Positions 51,414 through 59,461 of a DNA stretch of 64,000 nucleotides are shown in pieces. The position numbers were made by a program, and so were the translations under genes. Source of the stretch: Sinomonas cyclohexanicum (GTDB lineage Bacteria > Actinomycetota > Actinomycetes > Actinomycetales > Micrococcaceae). The stretch is from assembly GCF_020886775.1 (NCBI RefSeq), contig NZ_AP024525.1, forward strand, positions 3,906,001-3,970,000, read 5' to 3'. How positions within the stretch are numbered: position 1 is the first letter of the stretch; the number at the start of each line of letters is the position of its first letter. Below the pieces are notes generated by a model. That model did not search any database. It saw only the letters and a program-made list of their open reading frames with translations, and had not been told where the DNA came from.

Positions 51414-52973
51414 TCAGCCGCCGACCGCGGCGAGGGCGTTGACCTGGCCCTTGCCGTAGAACGAGTTCGACCCCTTGCCGCCCTGGCAGGTCTGAGGCGC
51501 GCCGCCGTCGACCGCCGGGAAGAAGGCGTAGATCGAGACGTCCGCGGGGCATGCCGTGGGGTCGGCGGTGTTGGCAATCCGCGCCGCCACTTGGTTGGCG
51601 TTGGCCCCGGTGCTCGCGATGAGCGCGGCGAGGCCGGCCACATGCGGCGAGGCCATGGAGGTGCCCTGCGCATAGCAGTACGTGGCGCCGGATGCGTCGA
51701 AGACCTTGCGCGCACAGCTGCCCATGAGCGATGCCGGCCATGTCGAGAGAACCCGCCCATTCGGGGCCGCAGCGGTGTGCTGCAGGATCGAATCGCCACC
51801 GGGTGCGGCCACGGTCACGACGCCCGCACCGTAGCTCGAATAGAACGACTTGAGGCCGAGGTTGCCCACCGCCGAGACCGTCACGACACCGGGAACCTCC
51901 GCCGGCACGACGGCGCACGCGTTCGAGATGTCCCGGGTCACGGGCGTCGTATTGTCCGGGCTTGTCGCGTCCTGCGTCGGGTGGGCGAGGTCGTCGGCCT
52001 GGTTGCTGGCGGCGGCAACCACGGTCACGCCGTTCTGCTGCGCGAACTTGATGGCGCGCCGCTCTGCCTCCCAGATCGCCCGCTGCTCCGGATCGTTCTT
52101 GCAGTTGAAGAGCCACGGGTCAGCGAAGTACGAGTTGTTGGTCACCTGGATCCCGTGGGTTGCGGCCCACATGAACGAGCAGACCACGGCCTCCGGGAAG
52201 AAGAACCCGGCGGCGTTGCCGGCCTTGATCCCGGCGAGCTTCACGCTGGGGGCAACGCCCACGATCCCGAGTCCGTTCTGCGCCGCGGCGATCGTGCCGG
52301 CGGTGTGCGTGCCGTGGCCGTTGTCATCCATCCAGGCAGCCGGCGAGGTGTCGGGCACGCCTCCCACGCATGAGACGGACTTCGAGAAGTCCACGTTCGG
52401 CGCGAGGTCGGGGTGGGTGTAGTCGAGGCCCGTATCGATGTCGCCGACCACGACCGAGGAGCTGCCGCCGTTGATCGCCCGTGCCTCGGGCGCGTGCATC
52501 TGGACCATGTCCCACTGGAGGCCGGAGAGGGGCTCGCTTCCCGACGCGGGGGCGGCCGGGGCGAGCGGGTCGGCGGCGCCGTCCGCCGCCGTGCCGGACG
52601 CGGCGTCGCCCTTGAGCGCCACACCGAACCCGGCCGTGGACGCGGCCGCGTCGACGCTCGGATCCGCGGCGCGCAGCCTGGCGGAGAAGTCCGACGCCGC
52701 CGAGCTCACCACGGCGACGCCGATGGCGCCGTAGTCCGCGACAACCGTGCCGCCCGAGGACGTGATGGCGTTGAGGGACTTGCCGGCGGCCTTGCCGCCG
52801 GACTTGTAGAGCACGAGGTAGTTCTGCTGCCCCTGGGTCGGGCCTGCTTGGACCGCCTGTGGCTGAGTGGCGGCCGTCGTGGCCGCAACCGCCGCGGGGA
52901 CGGCGCCGGCCACCGCGATCCCCGCGGCGATACCGGCGCATAGAAGGGGGCGGGCGAGTGAGCGTGATCGCAT
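51414..52973 (-). CDS. Secreted S8 family serine protease (subtilase)
   Basis: A 519-residue protease. It has a signal peptide (ARPLLCAGIAAGIAVAGAVP), an I9-like propeptide (NYLVLYKSGGKAAGKSLNAI) and the catalytic triad: Asp in VVVGDIDTGLDYTHPDL (about residue 180), His in DDNGHGTHTAGTIAAA (about 219), and Ser in QGTSMASPHVAGLAAL (about 445), with the oxyanion Asn in TNNSYFADP. A C-rich end follows (Cys in TACPADV and PQTCQGG). Secreted protein degradation is the expected role. The 5' leader contains a small hairpin at 53024-53045. Confidence 0.92.
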   Translation of the reverse strand: MRSRSLARPLLCAGIAAGIAVAGAVPAAVAATTAATQPQAVQAGPTQGQQNYLVLYKSGGKAAGKSLNAITSSGGTVVADYGAIGVAVVSSAASDFSARLRAADPSVDAAASTAGFGVALKGDAASGTAADGAADPLAPAAPASGSEPLSGLQWDMVQMHAPEARAINGGSSSVVVGDIDTGLDYTHPDLAPNVDFSKSVSCVGGVPDTSPAAWMDDNGHGTHTAGTIAAAQNGLGIVGVAPSVKLAGIKAGNAAGFFFPEAVVCSFMWAATHGIQVTNNSYFADPWLFNCKNDPEQRAIWEAERRAIKFAQQNGVTVVAAASNQADDLAHPTQDATSPDNTTPVTRDISNACAVVPAEVPGVVTVSAVGNLGLKSFYSSYGAGVVTVAAPGGDSILQHTAAAPNGRVLSTWPASLMGSCARKVFDASGATYCYAQGTSMASPHVAGLAALIASTGANANQVAARIANTADPTACPADVSIYAFFPAVDGGAPQTCQGGKGSNSFYGKGQVNALAAVGG

Positions 52974-53134
52974 CGTGTGCCTTTCATCCCGCCGGGGCCT
53001 GGATGCAGACCTCCGGCCCGACTCACCCCGGGGGATGCCGGGGTGCGCGTCAGAGGGCTCCACAGAGCGCGCATGGTCCCCTCAGACGCAACCGAGACTA
53101 GTGGCGCAGATCACATTCCGTAAAGGGAGCGGCT

Positions 53135-53854
53135 TCAGGACTTCTCGTACACCCAGGGGAGCCGCGACATCGTGAGCCGATGCCGCGCGGTGCCCGCGGC
53201 CGCCGGGTCCCCGTACTGCGAGTCGCCGTCCCAGAGGACCGCCTCGATCTTCCCCTCGGAGTCAAGGAGCTGGAAGCTCGCGAACCGCGCCGCGGGCACC
53301 GGGACTCCGGAGAGGGCGTCCGCCACGGTCGCGGCCCCCAGCAGCCCCTCGAGCGTGACCCACGTGGGCGGGAAGAGGACCATCTCCCCCGCCGCGTGGC
53401 GATCGAGGGCCACCTCAGGGCGCAGCCAGGCGAAGTCCACGTGCTCGTCCGCGCTCAACGCCAACTCCCCGCCCGGGTCCTCGGCGAGGAAGAACCACGT
53501 CACGAGCCGCTTGGGCACCTGCCGCGGCGGCACCCAGCGCGAGAGCTCCACGAGCCCGGAGGCCCGCAGAATCAGCCCGGTCTCCTCGAACGTCTCGCGG
53601 ACCGCTGCACGGCGGACCGCCGACGGCGCGTGGACCGGCGCACCCGAGGCGGCATCGCCGTCGTGGGCGTCATCCCGCGGATCAGGAGGATCGCCGGGGA
53701 GAGAGTCCTCCGGGTCCACGCGGCCGCCGGGGAACGCCCACGCCCCCCCGAACGAGCCGGCCACGGGCCGCTCGAGGAGCAGCACCTCGAGCCCGGCATC
53801 GCTGTCGCGCAGCACGACGACGGTGGCTGCACGCCCCACGATCGGTGAATCCAT
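53135..53854 (-). CDS. NUDIX hydrolase (NUDT7/19-like)
   Basis: A 239-residue NUDIX protein. The Nudix box is split by an insert: AFPGGRVDPEDSLPGD at about residue 40, a loop of about 25 residues rich in Asp, Pro and Ala, then AAVRETFEETGLIL with the catalytic REXXEE. This layout resembles CoA/nucleoside diphosphate hydrolases of the NUDT7/19 kind. Its leaderless promoter overlaps that of the divergent multicopper oxidase gene. Confidence 0.9.
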   Translation of the reverse strand: MDSPIVGRAATVVVLRDSDAGLEVLLLERPVAGSFGGAWAFPGGRVDPEDSLPGDPPDPRDDAHDGDAASGAPVHAPSAVRRAAVRETFEETGLILRASGLVELSRWVPPRQVPKRLVTWFFLAEDPGGELALSADEHVDFAWLRPEVALDRHAAGEMVLFPPTWVTLEGLLGAATVADALSGVPVPAARFASFQLLDSEGKIEAVLWDGDSQYGDPAAAGTARHRLTMSRLPWVYEKS

Positions 53855-53883
53855 ACCGCCACTCTAGGCCTACGCTAGAAGGC
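53855..53883. promoter_or_regulatory. Compact divergent leaderless promoter pair (NUDIX / multicopper oxidase)
   Basis: Only 29 bp separate two start codons. Minus strand: TAGAGT, six bases, ATG at 53854. Plus strand: TACGCT (53871-53876), seven bases, GTG at 53884. The -35 regions of each gene must lie inside or beyond the other gene's -10 element. Confidence 0.55.
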
Positions 53884-55410
53884 GTGCCCCTTACCCGCCG
53901 TACCTTCCTCCGCGCGTCCGCGGCCGCCGCTGTGCTCGCTCCGCTGGCCCCGTCGCTGGCCGCCTGCGCCCCCGGCGAGGACGTGCCCAAGGTCGAGTTC
54001 GGCGCAAGGCTGCCCATCCCGCCCCTGGACGCGGGGAGCGTCGAGGGCAGCGGCGGGTCCACAGTCCGTGTGTTCAAGCTCGCGCCCCAGCCCGGCACCC
54101 ACGAGTTCGTGCCGGGCAAGGCCGCCGAGTCAATGGGCTACAACGGCGCGTACCTCGGACCCACCCTGCGCGCCGCCCGAGGCGAGAAGGTGCGCGTGGC
54201 CATCGAGAACCGGCTCCCGGACCCCACGACCGTGCACTTCCACGGGATGATGCTTCCCGCCGCGGCCGACGGCGGCCCACACGCCATGATCGACGCCGGC
54301 GCCTCCGTGGCGCCAGAGTGGACCATCGACCAGCCCGCGGCGACCCTCTGGTACCACCCGCACCCACACGGGAACACCGAGAAGCAGGTGTCCTACGGCC
54401 TCGCGGGGATGTTCATCCTCGACGAGCCGGACGCACAGGGCGCCACACCCGCAGCAACGGCCGCGCTCCCCCAGGAGTACGGCGTGGACGACATCCCCCT
54501 CATCGTCCAGGACCGCCGCCTCGACTCGAACGGCAAGCTCACGTTCGACCCGGCCGGCAACTCCCTCGGCACCCTCGGCAACTCGATCGCGGCCAACGGC
54601 ACGCTCGGCGCGGTCCTGCCCGTCATGACCCAGCGCGTCCGCCTCCGCATCCTCAACGCGAGCAACGGCCGCTGGTTCAAGTTCGGCCTCGCGGACCATC
54701 GCCCATTCCACATGGTCGCGTCCGACGGCGGCCTGCTCGCCGCCCCCCTCGAGCTCACCTCGGTACAGCTCTCCCCCGCCGAGCGGGCCGAGATCGTGGT
54801 GGAGCTGAAGCCTGGGGAGTCCGTCATGCTGCGCTCGTTCGCCCCGGACCTCGGGCGGGTCAACCCGCCGGATGCGTTCGGCGGCGGCAAGGAGTTCGAC
54901 GTGGTGAGGCTCGACGCCGCGGCCAGCCTCGCGCCGTCGGCCGCGCTCCCGGCGGCGTTCGGCGAGCTGCCCGCGCCCGAGGGGACCACGACGGCGGTCT
55001 CGCGCTCGTTCACGTTCAACGGCCGCAACATCAACAACAAGACCATGGACATGAACCGGATCGACTTCACCGCGGCGCCCGGCGAGGCCGAGGTGTGGTT
55101 CGTGGACAACGTCAGCGCGTACCAGCACAACGTGCATGTCCACGGGGTCCAGTTCCGGCTCGTCGACATCGACGGAAAGCAGCCGCCGCCCGAGCGCGCG
55201 GGCTGGAAGGACACCATCCCGCTGCTGCCGCGCGAGCAGAACCGGATCGCGTTCCGCATGCCGAAGTACGCGGACTCCGAGCACCCGTACATGTACCACT
55301 GCCACCTCCTCACGCACGAGGACGAGGGCATGATGGGGCAGTTCCTGGTCGCGGACGCGGGCGCGGCCGGCCCCGGCTCAGGGACGCCGAGCCCGCACCA
55401 GCACGGCTGA
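53884..55410 (+). CDS. Second multicopper oxidase, Tat-exported (CueO/bilirubin-oxidase-like)
   Basis: A 508-residue oxidase with a Tat signal (PLTRRTFLRASAAAAVLAPL) and possible lipid attachment at Cys after LAPSLAAC. Copper motifs are VHFHGMM, WYHPHPHG, HNVHVHGVQF and YHCHLLTHEDEGMMGQF, so the trinuclear and type 1 sites are complete. It differs clearly from the oxidase at 19317: no Met-rich insert, and a His/Pro-His element in motif two as in CueO/SpoxA-like enzymes. It is not near a copper operator. Role may be phenol, manganese or bilirubin-type oxidation, or copper oxidation. Confidence 0.9.
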   Translation: MPLTRRTFLRASAAAAVLAPLAPSLAACAPGEDVPKVEFGARLPIPPLDAGSVEGSGGSTVRVFKLAPQPGTHEFVPGKAAESMGYNGAYLGPTLRAARGEKVRVAIENRLPDPTTVHFHGMMLPAAADGGPHAMIDAGASVAPEWTIDQPAATLWYHPHPHGNTEKQVSYGLAGMFILDEPDAQGATPAATAALPQEYGVDDIPLIVQDRRLDSNGKLTFDPAGNSLGTLGNSIAANGTLGAVLPVMTQRVRLRILNASNGRWFKFGLADHRPFHMVASDGGLLAAPLELTSVQLSPAERAEIVVELKPGESVMLRSFAPDLGRVNPPDAFGGGKEFDVVRLDAAASLAPSAALPAAFGELPAPEGTTTAVSRSFTFNGRNINNKTMDMNRIDFTAAPGEAEVWFVDNVSAYQHNVHVHGVQFRLVDIDGKQPPPERAGWKDTIPLLPREQNRIAFRMPKYADSEHPYMYHCHLLTHEDEGMMGQFLVADAGAAGPGSGTPSPHQHG

Positions 55411-55423
55411 GTGGCCCCACCGT

Positions 55424-55497
55424 CCCGCCAAGCAGAACTCGGGGGCCCTGAGGCCGGAATCCTGCCGATCCGGGCCCGAGTTGTGTCTGGCGGGGCG
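55424..55497. terminator. Imperfect long hairpin after the second oxidase
   Basis: CCCGCCA...AACTCGGG pairs with CCCGAGTT...TGGCGGG around a central loop. It separates this gene from the convergent DUF3817 gene (stop at 55501). Confidence 0.6.
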
Positions 55498-55500
55498 CCG

Positions 55501-56034
55501 CTACTTGCCCCACTGGGTGGGCGGACCGAGGAACAACAGCGTCGACACGATCACGGCGACCGCCACGACCATCGCGAGGCCCAGTAGCACCGGGTGCGCG
55601 AGGAGGGCACGGAGCACGGCGCTGATCCACGTGCTGTCCCGGGGGTCATCGGTGCGCTCGCGGCGCCACTGCCCCTCGAGGTGGCCGCCGCGCTCGAGTC
55701 GGCGGTCGAACGGGTAGGTGGCGTACGGGACGACGGCGAGCACGACGGCGGCGACGATCCGCGGCACGGGCCAGTGCTGGTTCACGCCGACGAGGGCCGC
55801 GGTCACGGCGTACGAGACGAACACCACGCCGTGGACCATGCCGGCCACCTGGACTGGCCAGTCGCCTACATGGACGGCGTATTTGAGGATCATGCCGATG
55901 ATGAGCAGGGTCCACGTCACCATCTCGGCGATCGCGAGCGTGCGGTAGAGGGAACGCGGCGTGGAGGCGAAGCCGGCGCGGGTGGGCGCCGTCTGGGCGG
56001 GGGAGTCGGTGAGGGCGGGTCGGCTCGAAGTCAC
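55501..56034 (-). CDS. DUF3817 family membrane protein
   Basis: A 177-residue membrane protein. LYRTLAIAEMVTWTLLIIGMILKYAV, the HWPV region and GMVHGVVFVSYAVTAALVG are the DUF3817 signature (spans 1-3 with His in GMVHG), and a fourth C-terminal span is LLGLAMVVAVAVIVSTLLFL. Start assigned to GTG 56034, whose nearby GGAGGG is too close; leaderless initiation is possible. No known function. Confidence 0.82.
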   Translation of the reverse strand: MTSSRPALTDSPAQTAPTRAGFASTPRSLYRTLAIAEMVTWTLLIIGMILKYAVHVGDWPVQVAGMVHGVVFVSYAVTAALVGVNQHWPVPRIVAAVVLAVVPYATYPFDRRLERGGHLEGQWRRERTDDPRDSTWISAVLRALLAHPVLLGLAMVVAVAVIVSTLLFLGPPTQWGK

Positions 56035-56069
56035 CCCTCCATCTTGCCAAGCCGCGCACGACGCCGGCC

Positions 56070-57782
56070 TCAACCGTTCGGTTGATCTCCCACCGCGCGC
56101 TCCGGCCGGGTCTGGGCCGCGGGACCGGCGACGGCGTCGGCCTCGGGCGTATCGACGGCCTCGAACTCGAACTCGTCCTCGCCGACGGCAAGGGTGATGT
56201 CCTCCGGCGTCATCGCGAGGCTCACCGCGTAGTAGAAGATCACGAGCGCGAACGCGACGACGAACAGGATGTCGACCCACTCCGGCAGGATGCTCAGCGC
56301 GCCGGTTCCGTACCGGCCGAGGAGCCCCAGCACCACGAGCCCGATGAGCCAGGGCCAGATCCAGGAGGCCGCGCGCCAGTCGAGGTCCCGCCGGAACCGC
56401 AGCGACTTCGAGCGGTGGAGCGCGATCTCGAAGATCACCCTCCCGATGAGGATGGCGGTGAGGATCTTCCAGATCGCCTCAAACCCGGACCAGTAGATGA
56501 TGAGGTTCGCGAAGACGAATCCGGCGGGCGTGAGGACCTGGGGCCACGGGACGCGGTAGGGGTGCTTGCGGCCGGCGTGCTGGCGGATGAGCGCCTCGAG
56601 GGAGACGGGCGCGAAGGCGTACATGATCGCCGTCGCATCGGTCACGAGACCCACGAGGGACTGCCAGCTCGGGAACGGCAGCAGGGCGATGAGCCCGACG
56701 ACGAACGCGAGCAGGATCGAGCCGAACGGGACGCCGCGCTTGCTGACGGTGGTGAGCCAGGGCGGCAGGGCGTCGTCCTCGCCGAGGGCGTAGGAGATGC
56801 GCGAGGACGTGCCGATGTACACGAGGCCCGTGCCCATCGGCGAGATCACGGCGTCGATGAGCAGGACGGTGGCGAGCCAGCCGACCCCGGCCGCGAGGGC
56901 GAGGTCGTAGTAGGGACCGTACGCGCCGGCCCCGAGCGGGTTGTCCCAGTTCTTGACGATGTTCGCCGGGTCGATCGCCCCGATGAACGCGACCTCGAGC
57001 AGGATGTACACCACCGCGCCGATGAGCATCGCGGTGATGATGGCCCGGGCGACGTCCTTCTTCGGGTTGCGGGCCTCGCCGGCCATCTGCGCGGCCTGCT
57101 CGAAGCCCTGGAGCGCGAACACGACGCCGAGCGGGAGCGCCGCGAAGATCCCGTGGAACCCGTTGGGTGCGAATCCCCCGCCCTGGGTGAAGTTCCCGGG
57201 GTGGAACGTGAGGGAGATGATCACGACGATGGTGAGCAGTGGGACGGCGGTCTTCCAGATCACGACCGCGATGTTGCTGTCCGAGAGCCACTTCGCGCCG
57301 AGGAGGTTGATCACCGTGAACACCGCCAGGGCGATGGCCGCGATGACCAGGCCGATCGGGGTCAGGGTCGAATCGGGATTCACAAGGTCGATGCCCTTGG
57401 CCCACGGCGCCGACTCGAGATAGGTGATGGCTCCCTCGACCTCGATCGGTGCGATCGTCACGGCCTGGAGGTAGCCGACCCAGCCGGCGGTGAAGCCCGC
57501 GAGCGCGCCGAACGCGTAGTGCGGGTACCGGGCGGTGCCGCCGGCCACCGGGTAGGCGGCGCCGAGGTCCGCGTGGATGAGCGCGAGCACGATGAGCATG
57601 ATCGCCGCGAGGAACCACGAGACGATCGACGCCGGCCCGGCCGACTTCGCCGCCCCCAGGGCGCCGAGGAGCCACCCTGATCCGATGATCGAGCCGAGCG
57701 AGACGAACATGAGGCCCCAGAAGCCGACTACGCGCTTGAGAGGGTGGCCGCCATGGGTGGGGGTTGCAAGGTCGTGGGCCAT
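56070..57782 (-). CDS. APC family amino acid permease
   Basis: A 570-residue transporter with about twelve to fourteen spans. LKRVVGFWGLMFVSLGSIIGSGWLLGA (helix 1, with the GSG unwound segment) and FALQGFEQAAQMAGEARNPKKDV (helix 6 with E-A-x-N-P) define the APC family. An acidic C-terminal tail of about 60 residues (GEDEFEFEAVDTPEADAVAG) is unusual for the family and may be regulatory. Substrate is probably an amino acid or polyamine; not resolved. Confidence 0.9.
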   Translation of the reverse strand: MAHDLATPTHGGHPLKRVVGFWGLMFVSLGSIIGSGWLLGALGAAKSAGPASIVSWFLAAIMLIVLALIHADLGAAYPVAGGTARYPHYAFGALAGFTAGWVGYLQAVTIAPIEVEGAITYLESAPWAKGIDLVNPDSTLTPIGLVIAAIALAVFTVINLLGAKWLSDSNIAVVIWKTAVPLLTIVVIISLTFHPGNFTQGGGFAPNGFHGIFAALPLGVVFALQGFEQAAQMAGEARNPKKDVARAIITAMLIGAVVYILLEVAFIGAIDPANIVKNWDNPLGAGAYGPYYDLALAAGVGWLATVLLIDAVISPMGTGLVYIGTSSRISYALGEDDALPPWLTTVSKRGVPFGSILLAFVVGLIALLPFPSWQSLVGLVTDATAIMYAFAPVSLEALIRQHAGRKHPYRVPWPQVLTPAGFVFANLIIYWSGFEAIWKILTAILIGRVIFEIALHRSKSLRFRRDLDWRAASWIWPWLIGLVVLGLLGRYGTGALSILPEWVDILFVVAFALVIFYYAVSLAMTPEDITLAVGEDEFEFEAVDTPEADAVAGPAAQTRPERAVGDQPNG

Positions 57783-57838
57783 CGCCGCTGCTCCTAGCGG
57801 GTGCTCATCTTCCGGGCCCGAGGGCCCGCCCCCGATGA

Positions 57839-57868
57839 CCCCTTGACGATAGACCAGGCGTCAAGGGG
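57839..57868. terminator. 9-bp hairpin upstream of the permease, downstream of nothing on the plus strand
   Basis: CCCCTTGAC (57839-57847) and GTCAAGGGG (57860-57868) with a 12-base loop. It lies after the hydroxyacid dehydrogenase stop (57904, minus strand) and before the permease start, so it can end dehydrogenase transcription. Confidence 0.6.
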
Positions 57869-57903
57869 AGGGAAGACCCGGCGCGCCGGGCCAGTGGGGC
57901 GGC

Positions 57904-58848
57904 TCAGTACCCCGCGGCAGCGTCGACGAGGCCCTCGAGGTCCTTCCCTGCGGCGAACCGTTTCAGGTTCTCCGTCACGCGCTCGCCGAGGAGCGGGCGG
58001 ATCATCTCGATCGTGTCCGCGGCGTGCGGGGTGATGAGCGCGTGCGGCTCGTCCCAGAGGGGGTGCCCGTCCGGGAGCGGCTCGGGGTCCGTCACGTCGA
58101 GGGCGGCGCCGGCGATCGTGCCGGCACGGAGGGCCTCCACCACGGCGTCCGTATCCACGAGGCCGCCGCGGGCGATGTTGACCAGGATCGCGGAGGGCTT
58201 CATGAGCGCGAGCTCGGGCGCGCCGATGAGCTTGGACGTGTCCGGGGTCAGGGCGGCCGCGACCACCACGACGTCGGCCGCCGGGAGCAGCTCGGCGAGG
58301 TGAGCGGGCGTCGTCGTGCGCGCGGCTCCGGGCACCTTGGCGAGGGTGCGGCGCACGACGTCGACCTCCATGTCGAAGCAGCGGAACAGCCGCAGGATCT
58401 CCAGGCCCACCCCGCCGGCGCCGACGACCACGGCGCGCAGCCCGTGCAGCGACGTGCCGGTGGCGGCGCCCCACGAGCGGGCGCGGGCGCGCTCGGGGAG
58501 GTGGCGCAGGAGCGCGAGGGAGAGGGCGAGCGCGTGCTCGGCCACCGGCTTCGCGTAGGCGCCCTTCGCGCTTGTCCACACCTTCCCCGGGTGCCGCGAG
58601 AGGGCGTCCGCGTACGCCTCGATCCCGGCGCTGGGCAGCTGGACCCAGCGGATCGACGGGGTCGAGTCGAGGACCGCTGTGAGCTCCTGCTTGGGGTTGC
58701 CGTGGTCGAGGATGAGCGCCTCGGGCTGCTCATCGAGGCCGACGACGGCGCCCCCTCCGGCCTCGATGGCGCCCGTCAGGAAGGGCAGGGGCTCGCCGTG
58801 GATGGCGACGCGGACGGGGGTGCGGGGAATCAGGGGCGCCGTGGTCAT
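57904..58848 (-). CDS. D-isomer specific 2-hydroxyacid dehydrogenase
   Basis: A 314-residue NAD-dependent dehydrogenase. VVVGAGGVGLEILRLFRCFDMEV (about residues 141-163) is the nucleotide loop; catalytic residues are Arg in LVNIARGGLVDTDAV (about 227), Glu in ALDVTDPEPLPDGHPLW and His in ALITPHAADT (about 275). The substrate is a 2-hydroxy or keto acid. Divergent from the 2H phosphoesterase gene over 42 bp, with paired leaderless promoters. Confidence 0.92.
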   Translation of the reverse strand: MTTAPLIPRTPVRVAIHGEPLPFLTGAIEAGGGAVVGLDEQPEALILDHGNPKQELTAVLDSTPSIRWVQLPSAGIEAYADALSRHPGKVWTSAKGAYAKPVAEHALALSLALLRHLPERARARSWGAATGTSLHGLRAVVVGAGGVGLEILRLFRCFDMEVDVVRRTLAKVPGAARTTTPAHLAELLPAADVVVVAAALTPDTSKLIGAPELALMKPSAILVNIARGGLVDTDAVVEALRAGTIAGAALDVTDPEPLPDGHPLWDEPHALITPHAADTIEMIRPLLGERVTENLKRFAAGKDLEGLVDAAAGY

Positions 58849-58890
58849 GTGGCCAGCCTAGCCAGCCTGGACTCACCCTAGGATCGAAGC
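58849..58890. promoter_or_regulatory. Divergent leaderless promoter pair (dehydrogenase / 2H phosphoesterase)
   Basis: Minus strand: TAGGCT, six bases, ATG at 58848. Plus strand: TAGGAT (58879-58884), six bases, GTG at 58891. Total gap 42 bp. Confidence 0.55.
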
Positions 58891-59367
58891 GTGCACCGCT
58901 ACGCGATCGTCCTGCCCCTCGAGCCCATGGTTGTGGGCGAGCGGTATGCGGTGCGGGACTGGCCCCTGCATATCACCGTCATGCCGGTCTTCGCGACGTG
59001 GGCCAGCACGCCCCAGCTCGCCGCGAGCATGGGGGCGGTCGCGGCGCGCACCGCCCCGATCATCGCGGTGGCCGGTCCGGGCGAGCTGTTCGGGCCCAAG
59101 CACGATACTCCGGTGGCCCTCGTCGAGTCCCCCGAGATCCGCGCCCTGCACAAGACCTTCGTCCGGGAGCTGGACATCCACGTCCCCACCTTCCGCCGCC
59201 CGGATTTCGCGGGCGACGGCTTCCGCGCGCACATCACCGCCACGAAACGCGGCGCCGCCGAGGAGGGCCAGGCCCTGCGCCTGACCCAGCTCGCGCTCGT
59301 CGACATGCACCCCGAGCCGGGCCAGGGTCGCCCCCTCGTCGTCGCCGTCGCGGACCTCGCCTACTGA
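58891..59367 (+). CDS. 2'-5' RNA ligase / 2H phosphoesterase family protein
   Basis: A 158-residue protein with the two HxT motifs of the 2H superfamily: WPLHITVMPVF (about residues 26-36) and FRAHITATKRG (about 113-123). The spacing and the N-terminal strand HRYAIVLPL fit the LigT/cyclic phosphodiesterase fold. It may act on 2',3'-cyclic nucleotides or RNA ends. It starts with GTG at a leaderless promoter. Confidence 0.88.
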   Translation: MHRYAIVLPLEPMVVGERYAVRDWPLHITVMPVFATWASTPQLAASMGAVAARTAPIIAVAGPGELFGPKHDTPVALVESPEIRALHKTFVRELDIHVPTFRRPDFAGDGFRAHITATKRGAAEEGQALRLTQLALVDMHPEPGQGRPLVVAVADLAY

Positions 59368-59419
59368 TGCGTCTCCGTCCGGAAGGATTGGCTAGATTGT
59401 GCGAAAGCCCACACATGAG

Positions 59420-59437
59420 TAGATTGTTTACAATCTA
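59420..59437. promoter_or_regulatory. Operator-like palindrome of the DoeA-like operon
   Basis: TAGATTGTTTACAATCTA: 8-bp arms around TT, of the TTGTNNACAA kind typical of FCD-GntR repressors. A second TAGATTGT half-site is at 59393-59400. It lies 25 bp before the GTG of the M24 gene, where a bound repressor would block transcription. Confidence 0.6.
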
Positions 59438-59461
59438 CAAACCTACAAGTTGAGGTGACCC

